Part shown: one piece after another, positions 58,543-64,000 of the stretch
How positions within the stretch are numbered: the stretch's first letter is position 1
Layout: each line of letters opens with the position of its first letter
Origin: Pseudarthrobacter oxydans
Lineage (GTDB): Bacteria > Actinomycetota > Actinomycetes > Actinomycetales > Micrococcaceae
Assembly (NCBI RefSeq): GCF_013314975.1
Contig: NZ_JABTYH010000002.1
Coordinates: 216,558-280,557, forward strand
Length of the DNA: 64,000 nucleotides
Direction of reading: 5' to 3'
The notes under the pieces: generated by a model
Told to the model about the DNA's origin: nothing
Database searches by the model: none
Seen by the model: only the letters and a program-made list of their open reading frames with translations
Position numbers and translations under genes: made by a program

Positions 58543-59229
58543 ATGGCTGAATTGGGGGCAGTTCTTGAAGTTGAGCAGTTGTTGGTGGGCTACACCGGTG
58601 CCCCGGTATGCGGGGAGGTCTCGGTGAGTCTGCGGGCCGGCGAGGTGCTGGGGGTGGTGGGCCTCAACGGTGCCGGCAAGTCGACCGTCGCCCGGACTAT
58701 CGCCGGCCGGCAGATGCCGTTGTCCGGGTCGGTCAGCGTCCAGGGTTTCGCGGCGGACCCGGATAACGTGCGGTTTCGACGCAACGTTGCCGCGGTTTTC
58801 GACGATGATCTGTTCTTCCCTTCCTTGACGGTGCGTGAGCATTTGCTGCTGGTCGCCCGCGGACACTCCATGAAGTCCCCGGACCGGGCCGTCGACGCTG
58901 AGCTCGAGTTCTTCGGGCTGGAGGGAAGGGCTGATGTCGTGCCGGAGGCCCTGTCTTCCGGGCAGCGACGCCGTCTGCTTTTGGCGGCCGGTTTAATGCG
59001 TCCCTCGACGCTGATGATCCTCGATGAGCCCGAGCAGCGGTTGGACCCGCTGATGCGCGATTCCTTGGCCCACCGGCTTGCCGGGCACGCCCAGGACGGA
59101 GGAGCGGTGGTGCTCGTTACCCATGATCCTGCTCTCCTCACCTCTGTGGCCTCGACCTGTCTGGTGATCGATGACGTCGTCACCGAGGTCACGCCCGAGC
59201 AGGGGGCATCGACCATTGCAAGGAGCTGA
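58543..59229 (+). CDS. ABC transporter ATP-binding protein (partner of DUF6297)
   Basis: ATPase of 228 residues: Walker A GLNGAGKS (about 41-48), a Q-loop region without the usual Gln spacing (AAVFDDDLFFPSLTVREHL), signature LSSGQRRRLLLAAGLM (a variant of LSGGQ), Walker B LMILDEPEQRLD and switch VTHD. No TOBE domain. Short exporters of this size pair with a separate membrane protein; here the next gene overlaps. Substrate is unknown. Confidence 0.88.
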   Translation: MAELGAVLEVEQLLVGYTGAPVCGEVSVSLRAGEVLGVVGLNGAGKSTVARTIAGRQMPLSGSVSVQGFAADPDNVRFRRNVAAVFDDDLFFPSLTVREHLLLVARGHSMKSPDRAVDAELEFFGLEGRADVVPEALSSGQRRRLLLAAGLMRPSTLMILDEPEQRLDPLMRDSLAHRLAGHAQDGGAVVLVTHDPALLTSVASTCLVIDDVVTEVTPEQGASTIARS

Positions 59230-60763
59230 GGCCACCACCCTGCCGTCAGGAGACGAAACGAGGTCTACACGGGACCTTTCCGCGGACATCACAGCCTTTA
59301 CGCAACGTTCATCCCGCCGGTACAACCGTGCCCGAACATCCCTCAAGGACCTGTTCACTGACCTGTACAGCTATGGGCTTGCACTGGGATGCGCGATCGC
59401 GCTGGCCGCCTCAATGGTCATGACCGTGAAGGATGCATTGCCCGGCCGCGGGGAGGCCGGCAGCCTCCGCATCAGTGATCACTGGCCCACGATTCCCGCT
59501 CCCGCGCTCTGGACGCTCACTGTTTATGCCGCCCTCACGACGGTCATGATTCTCGCCAGGCGGATGGGTCCCATCACAGTCCAAGGCGCCGAAGGACAGT
59601 GGTGGTTACCGTTACCGGTAGACCGGCGGCCGATGGTGTTGCCGGCCTTCCTTCGCCGCTGCATTCTCCTCGGCCTGGCTTCCGCAGCAGCGTTCATGCC
59701 CTTCAGCGTCCTCACCTCAGCGGAGCTGACCTTACCTGCGCATCTGCTGGGGTCGGCGACTTTCGGGGCGGTCGCCGTCGTGTCCGTCGGGCTGGCCGGA
59801 TGGATGCAGCTCGAACCTATCAACCCCAGGCCAGGGCGTCTGGCCGGGGCCGTGGCTCTTATCCCCTGCGCAGTTCTCCCCTCCCTGACCAATTCGCCCT
59901 GGGCACTGACGGTCGCGGCCGTGTCCGCGGCCGTCCTTCTCTGCGCCGTCGCGTCCAGGACGGGCCAGGTCCGCGGGGCAGACCTCATTCGCGGCGGCGC
60001 AGTAGCCGGCCACGCGCGGTCCTCGTTCTTCTTCATGGACACCAACGAACTCCTACGCGCACTCCACGGAGACCGACCGATCGGATCCGCGCACCGGGCA
60101 GCCGGCTTCTATACCCGCCCCGTACAAGGCCCCGTCGCCGCCCTCTTCCGTGCCGATATCGTGGCCTTTCTCCGCTTGCAAGGCTCCCTTGCTTTGCCCT
60201 TGTTATGGCTTGGGATAGTTGTAGCCGTGCTGTTTGTCGACAAGAGCTTGCCGGCACTGGCTCAGATCGGAGTTATCGCCATCGCCGGCTGCGCCACGAC
60301 CTCCAGTACCGGGACAGTGGCCCGACGAACAGCACTCGTCCCCGGGCTCGATGCCATACTGCCGGTCTCCCCTCTCTGGGTCCGGTGCAGCCGGGCGATC
60401 ATGCCCGCATTGGTCATGATTCTCTGGATGACGTGTCTGACCGGGATCCTGGTGCTGCTGGGAGCAGCCCCACCTGCCCTGATTCTTCTGGGTGCCCTAG
60501 CCGGGATCGGGATGGGCGCCGGGGCAGTGCGCGGCGCGACCCGCCCCGTATCAGACTGGTCCGTTCCCCCGGTGGAAACCCCCTTCGGCCCAATCCCCCA
60601 GGCCCAGATAGGATCGCTGCTACGCGGACTGGACTTCACCGTTCTGGCTCTAGCACCGGCCCTGGTCTCCCTGTATGCCGGGGACGTCCACCCGGCGGCA
60701 ATCATCATCCAAGCCCTCTTTAGTGCTGGCGCCCTCGGCGTTGTTATACGCCGCTCACCGTGA
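59171..60763 (+). CDS. DUF6297-type polytopic membrane protein, ABC permease partner
   Basis: Membrane protein of up to 530 residues with about 12 hydrophobic segments, from YGLALGCAIALAASMVMTV to IIIQALFSAGALGVVI. A conserved cytoplasmic stretch is WWLPLPVDRRPMVLPAFLRRC, and FFMDTNELLRALHGDRP follows. This matches the DUF6297 group seen next to small ABC ATPases in actinobacteria, some in peptide-antibiotic or immunity loci. The 5' end is unclear: ATG 59171 overlaps the ATPase gene by 59 bases. An AAGGAG at 59221-59226 points to a start near 59235, but no ATG, GTG or TTG lies there. Confidence 0.75.
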   Translation: MTSSPRSRPSRGHRPLQGAEATTLPSGDETRSTRDLSADITAFTQRSSRRYNRARTSLKDLFTDLYSYGLALGCAIALAASMVMTVKDALPGRGEAGSLRISDHWPTIPAPALWTLTVYAALTTVMILARRMGPITVQGAEGQWWLPLPVDRRPMVLPAFLRRCILLGLASAAAFMPFSVLTSAELTLPAHLLGSATFGAVAVVSVGLAGWMQLEPINPRPGRLAGAVALIPCAVLPSLTNSPWALTVAAVSAAVLLCAVASRTGQVRGADLIRGGAVAGHARSSFFFMDTNELLRALHGDRPIGSAHRAAGFYTRPVQGPVAALFRADIVAFLRLQGSLALPLLWLGIVVAVLFVDKSLPALAQIGVIAIAGCATTSSTGTVARRTALVPGLDAILPVSPLWVRCSRAIMPALVMILWMTCLTGILVLLGAAPPALILLGALAGIGMGAGAVRGATRPVSDWSVPPVETPFGPIPQAQIGSLLRGLDFTVLALAPALVSLYAGDVHPAAIIIQALFSAGALGVVIRRSP

Positions 60764-60906
60764 CGGACGCCCCGAGCCGCCATAGGCGTAAAGGGTCGTT
60801 TTTGAACGTGGTCTGGAAGCTGCCGCCCCTCCCGGCCCTCGCGGAGGGCAACTTCTCTCATCTGACCGAGAATAGGTAGATAGTCATTTCCATCGGTGGG
60901 GGGACC

Positions 60907-62079
60907 TTGGTAGTACCAGCAGACGTCTTTCAAGACATACAAAACAGATACTCGGCGTATCCGTACGATGACCGGTACGCCCGCTACTACCAGAATCAAA
61001 GGGAGGCGCTTCAGCCGGCCTTCGCCTACTTCCACGACAAGCTCAACACGCTGCTGGGTCACATGAACCACAAGCGGGAGCGGGGAGGCCACTACAACGC
61101 TGATCAGAGCAGGGACCTTCTCGAAGTCATTCGTGACTTGGGACAGCTCAGGACCAACCTCAAAAGGGTCGGCATGGAGCTAACCCTGGACAAGACCTAC
61201 GAGGATGCACTCGACAGTTGCCGCGCTTTCTTATCGCCCAGCGGTGGAAGCCCCATGCCCCCGGATTTCGCCGAGATCGCCCTTGAGGACTACGAGCCGA
61301 TCTTCTCCATCGCGGCAGACAACGTTCGGATCGAGAAGGCAGGCAAGGACTACCCGCTGAAGCCAATTGGAGAGGGTTCCTACGCGATTGTCTATAAGTA
61401 CAAGGATCTTGAATACAACATGCCCGTCGCCGTGAAGGTCGCGAAGAAGGGCCTTGCAGATAACGAGCTGGCGAGGTTCAAGGAGGAGTATGCCGTCCTG
61501 ACCGGTTTGAGTTCCCCTTATGTGCTGGCCGTCTACGGCTACAACGAAGCCAGAACCAGCTATGCCATGGAGTTCTGCGACTACACCCTGGGAAAGTACA
61601 TCGCCACGAATAACGGCAACCCTAAGTTCGACTTCGGCAAGCGTCAGCGGATCGCGCAACAGTTCCTGTATGGCATTAGCTACCTCGCATACAAGGAGGT
61701 TCTTCACCGGGATCTGAGTTACACCAACGTGCTCGTCAAGACCTACGATGCCGGCGTCGTCCAGGTGAAACTCTCAGATTTTGGTCTGCACAAGACCCAA
61801 AGCTCCTTGCTTACCCGCACAGGAACCGAGATGAAGGGGACGATCCTTGACCCCACTCTTACCAGATTCAAGGACTACACCCTCAGCAACGAGATCTACT
61901 CCGTGGGATTCATTCTTTCCTTCATTTTCACCGGCAAGGCAGCCCCGCACGTAGCAGGCAACAACCTCGGGGGGATCGTACGGAAATGTACGGACCTGGT
62001 TGTGGCGAACCGATACACGGCAGTCCAAGAAATCATCGATGCGGTAGCTGCGCTTGATAAGACCAACTACCTGCTCTGA
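60907..62079 (+). CDS. Orphan Ser/Thr protein kinase with novel N-terminal domain
   Basis: Soluble protein of 390 residues. Residues 1-135 form an unrecognised, mostly helical domain rich in Tyr, Asp and Arg (YPYDDRYARYYQNQREAL ... RDLGQLRTNLKRVGMELTL). Residues ~148-390 are a eukaryotic-type kinase: glycine loop GEGSYAIVY (155-163), Lys 177 in PVAVKVAKK, catalytic loop HRDLSYTNVLV (267-277; Ser replaces the usual Lys), DFGL (291-294). No membrane anchor or PASTA repeats, unlike house-keeping PknA/PknB. TTG 60907 has GGGGGGA just before. GC is below core level. Confidence 0.86.
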   Translation: MVVPADVFQDIQNRYSAYPYDDRYARYYQNQREALQPAFAYFHDKLNTLLGHMNHKRERGGHYNADQSRDLLEVIRDLGQLRTNLKRVGMELTLDKTYEDALDSCRAFLSPSGGSPMPPDFAEIALEDYEPIFSIAADNVRIEKAGKDYPLKPIGEGSYAIVYKYKDLEYNMPVAVKVAKKGLADNELARFKEEYAVLTGLSSPYVLAVYGYNEARTSYAMEFCDYTLGKYIATNNGNPKFDFGKRQRIAQQFLYGISYLAYKEVLHRDLSYTNVLVKTYDAGVVQVKLSDFGLHKTQSSLLTRTGTEMKGTILDPTLTRFKDYTLSNEIYSVGFILSFIFTGKAAPHVAGNNLGGIVRKCTDLVVANRYTAVQEIIDAVAALDKTNYLL

Positions 62080-62156
62080 GCTGACGCCTGAAACCTCAGG
62101 TCCTTCGATATGGCTCCCCTGGAACTCGACTCGTGGCCCCTGGCGCCTATAACGAC

Positions 62157-62191
62157 GAAGGGACCAGCGCTCACTGAGCGCTGGTCCCTTC
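62157..62191. terminator. Hairpin terminator after the kinase gene
   Basis: Perfect 17-base arms (GAAGGGACCAGCGCTCA, 62157-62173 and 62175-62191) around a single base, followed by the T/C-rich TGTCTTCCCTCT. Confidence 0.85.
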
Positions 62192-62451
62192 TGTCTTCCC
62201 TCTGCAAAGGAAATCTGTGGTTCAGCTTGGCTGAATGGGTTGTGGTGCTGCCGCGGCCTGGTACCTCGTTGTTCCTGGTCGCGCGGCTGGTGAATGGCCG
62301 GTTGCGGGGTCGCGGTGAATGGCGGTCCGTCGCTGGTGAGTGGCCGCTGTGGTTCGCCCTGGGCGGCGGACCGCCCGACCTGCGGGAGGTTCGTCGCCCC
62401 TTTGGGGTCAGTGGCCGGGCAGTTGCGATAAGGGGGGGAATATAGCCGCCC
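62192..62451. other. Stretch without a supportable gene
   Basis: Contains three imperfect GGTGAATGGC/GGTGAGTGGC units (about 62288-62346). Open readings on both strands (for example 62110-62445 plus) run through the flanking hairpins and lack start signals, so they are not called. Confidence 0.5.
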
Positions 62452-62479
62452 GCCCTTCCACCCTTTCGGGTGGAAGGGC
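62452..62479. terminator. Hairpin terminator after parB
   Basis: Perfect 12-base arms GCCCTTCCACCC / GGGTGGAAGGGC around TTTC, 44 bases after the ParB stop on the minus strand. Confidence 0.85.
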
Positions 62480-62523
62480 CTGGCTTCTGCATTGGGGGTT
62501 TCAGTCACCCGGCCTAAGCCGGA

Positions 62524-63867
62524 CTATTCGCCCTCGGTGGCGTGTTTGTCAATGATGATCTGCTCGACGGCGCTGGCGGTGTACCCCCAGTGGGTGAGCT
62601 GGTTCAGGTAGTCGAAGTGCCTCTTTTCGGCGGAGCGCCATGAGTCTTTCTGGATGGTCTTCTCGTACCCGGCGCAGATCAGGGCGATCAGGGAGAACTC
62701 GGGCCGGGCTGTGGTTTTGGCGGTGTGGTCCCGGAGCGGGTTCCAGCCCCACCGGTCGGTGTCCTCCCCGGTCTTGGTCCCGATCATTTCGGTGGCGACC
62801 TTGCCGTCGTAGCCGCTGGCGGTTTCAGAGTGATGGGTGATGGCGTGGACGGTGAAGTACTGCCAGCCCTTCGGTGCCGTCTTGCGGGAGAGCATGGTCT
62901 TGATGAACTCGCGGCGGACGACACCAGCGGATTCCATCGCCTTGTTGTTCGCGATCAGGGTCTTGCGCTCGGTTTTCTCTTCGTCGGTCATCGGGCCTTT
63001 CTGGGCCTGGGTGCCGCCGTCGTACCGCTTGTACCTCGACACGAAGCCCAGCTCTTTCCAACCGGTAATGACGGGTTCGGCGTTGTGCTTTCCCCGGTAG
63101 TCGGTGGTGATTCTGTAGGCGTTGGCGTCCTCGTCGGTGGCCGCTTCCCCGTCGGCACGCTTGGCGGAGCTGACGTACAGATTCTCGTCCTCGTCGTAGT
63201 ATCCGGCGTCCTCCACGATGGTCTTCCCTGTCGCCTCGAGCTCGGTCACGAGCGCGGCGCGTGCGGCTTCGCTGGCCCGGCGGTCGCGCAGGAGCTGCGC
63301 GACGTGCAGGAGCTGGTCGGCTTCGTCCGCCAGCACGGACTCCAATTCCTCTGTGGCGTCTTCGTCGCCTTCAAATTCAGCCATGATGAGGGCTTCGTCG
63401 ATGGTGTAGCCCTTGCTCAGGGCGGCGGCCCCGGCATCGGAGGCTTTGGCCTTCAACGCGCCCTCCACGGTGGTTTTGGTCCGTCCGGTCTTCTTGGCGA
63501 TCGCGGCGGCCGAGACACCGATCAGCGACAGCTGGTGGTAGGCGTCTGCTTCGTCCGCTTCGGTCAGTTCGGCCCGCTGGATGTTCTCCACGACCTGGGT
63601 CACGATGCGTTCGGCTTCCTCGGGGGATTCGATGATCATCACCGGAATCAGGGGCCGGTCGGCTTCGACGGCGGCCCGGGTGCGGCGCTGGCCCATCAGG
63701 ACATGCACGGTGCCGTCCTCCTTGCGGTGGGCAATCACGGGTTCCATGACGCCGTGTTCTTTGATGCTGGCGATGAAGTCGCCGGTCAGGGCCGCGTCTT
63801 TGCGGACGTTGATGTCGACGGTCAAGGTGGCCGGGTCGAGCATTTCGAGGGTCGGGTTGGTGGTCAT
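62524..63867 (-). CDS. ParB/RepB/Spo0J-family partition protein (plasmid or integrative-element type)
   Basis: Protein of 447 residues. The N-terminal ParB nuclease-fold domain (about 8-105) has LDPATLTVDINVRKDAALTG, the CTP/DNA-binding box MGQRRTRAA (58-66) and VVENIQRAELTEADEADAYHQL. The helix-turn-helix is VSAAAIAKKTGRTKTTVEGALKA. The ~270-residue C-terminal part is acidic, then mixed, and not like chromosomal ParB; such long forms occur on actinobacterial plasmids and integrative elements. ATG 63867 has AAAGGAG seven bases before it. No parA is in view. It suggests that the right part of the window belongs to a mobile element. Confidence 0.9.
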   Translation of the reverse strand: MTTNPTLEMLDPATLTVDINVRKDAALTGDFIASIKEHGVMEPVIAHRKEDGTVHVLMGQRRTRAAVEADRPLIPVMIIESPEEAERIVTQVVENIQRAELTEADEADAYHQLSLIGVSAAAIAKKTGRTKTTVEGALKAKASDAGAAALSKGYTIDEALIMAEFEGDEDATEELESVLADEADQLLHVAQLLRDRRASEAARAALVTELEATGKTIVEDAGYYDEDENLYVSSAKRADGEAATDEDANAYRITTDYRGKHNAEPVITGWKELGFVSRYKRYDGGTQAQKGPMTDEEKTERKTLIANNKAMESAGVVRREFIKTMLSRKTAPKGWQYFTVHAITHHSETASGYDGKVATEMIGTKTGEDTDRWGWNPLRDHTAKTTARPEFSLIALICAGYEKTIQKDSWRSAEKRHFDYLNQLTHWGYTASAVEQIIIDKHATEGE

Positions 63868-64000
63868 GGTGTTGCTCCTTTTGCAGAGGATTCCGGTGGG
63901 TGGGGCGGCTCAGGTGACCGGCCAGTTCCCCTCTCCCTCCGACGCTTCTATGTCTGTCAAGCGGGTGGAATGGGTGCGGGCGTGGACCCTGTTGTCGCCT
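63868..64000. other. Right edge of window, upstream region of parB
   Basis: 133 bases that carry the ParB ribosome site (AAAGGAG, 63875-63881) and no complete gene. Nothing else recognised. Confidence 0.5.

Larger units (their letters stand above)
58341..60805. repeat. 22-bp direct repeats flanking the ABC/DUF6297 module
   Basis: Copies at 58341-58362 and 60784-60805: AGGC-A/G-TAAAGGGTCGTTTTTGA, 21 of 22 bases identical, 2.44 kb apart. They bracket the ATPase and DUF6297 genes exactly. They may be recombination sites, insertion ends or shared control elements. Confidence 0.7.

Noticed and set aside
62110..62445. 111-residue open frame on the plus strand
   Set aside because: Passes through a terminator hairpin, lacks start signals and has no similarity.
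1..64000. tRNA, rRNA and CRISPR arrays
   Set aside because: No cloverleaf-like or rRNA-like sequence and no regularly spaced repeats were noticed while reading; a covariance scan would be decisive.

Overview
The window is high-GC actinobacterial DNA. Gene content and protein style fit Arthrobacter/Pseudarthrobacter (Micrococcaceae): an Arthrobacter-type choline oxidase, a guanidine-III riboswitch, a HAIR operator in front of clpB, ECF promoters of the GAACC-N16-CGTC type, and many genes whose start codon follows a -10 hexamer directly (leaderless transcripts). Positions 1 to about 46,000 look like ordinary chromosome. From about 46,100 to the right edge the DNA is an accessory region full of transposon scars, metal-resistance cassettes, defence-like genes and a ParB-type partition gene.

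Core part, left to right: 5' part of clpB; a molybdate operon led by an HTH-TOBE regulator (modA-modB-modC); a DUF4031-HD fusion and a ComB-type phosphatase; a VOC protein, a YccF membrane protein, trpF and a HutD-family protein; a six-gene carbohydrate operon (solute-binding lipoprotein, two permeases, ATPase, GH63-like glycosylglycerate-type hydrolase, Gfo/Idh oxidoreductase) with a divergent ROK regulator; ferritin; a guanidine-III riboswitch controlling a two-subunit SMR exporter; a LacI regulator divergent from a secreted pullulanase; a P-loop kinase and an aldo/keto reductase; the operon BCCT transporter - betaine aldehyde dehydrogenase - choline oxidase, which imports choline and makes glycine betaine; an MBL-fold hydrolase; a DEAD-box RNA helicase with an attenuator-like leader; a methyltransferase; two MFS transporters; trmB; a WXG100-like secreted-effector candidate with a small partner; a DUF1206 protein; and two separate ECF sigma/anti-sigma loci. 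The first sigma locus has matching promoters in front of both the sigma gene and the divergent lipoprotein gene.

Accessory part: a decayed GNAT gene, an I36-type inhibitor, then repeated Tn402/Tn5053-type transposon ends (25-bp terminal repeat plus 19-bp internal repeat). Two of the left-type ends sit just upstream of truncated serine-resolvase genes and a third sits beside a res-like site, the pattern expected of res-site-hunting transposition. Cargo between the scars: a CmtR-like Cd/Pb sensor with a CDF-type transporter, a DsbA-like protein, YnfA and a small CPN-motif protein; a single-chain DUF262/HNH protein; MerR with a SulP anion transporter; a copper-type cluster (Cys-rich storage protein, DUF305, His/Met-rich membrane protein); a 580-bp mini-element bounded by both Tn402-type ends; an ABC ATPase with a DUF6297 membrane partner inside 22-bp direct repeats; an orphan protein kinase with an unfamiliar N-terminal domain; and ParB.

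All calls come from reading the sequence and family motifs; no database search or alignment was run.
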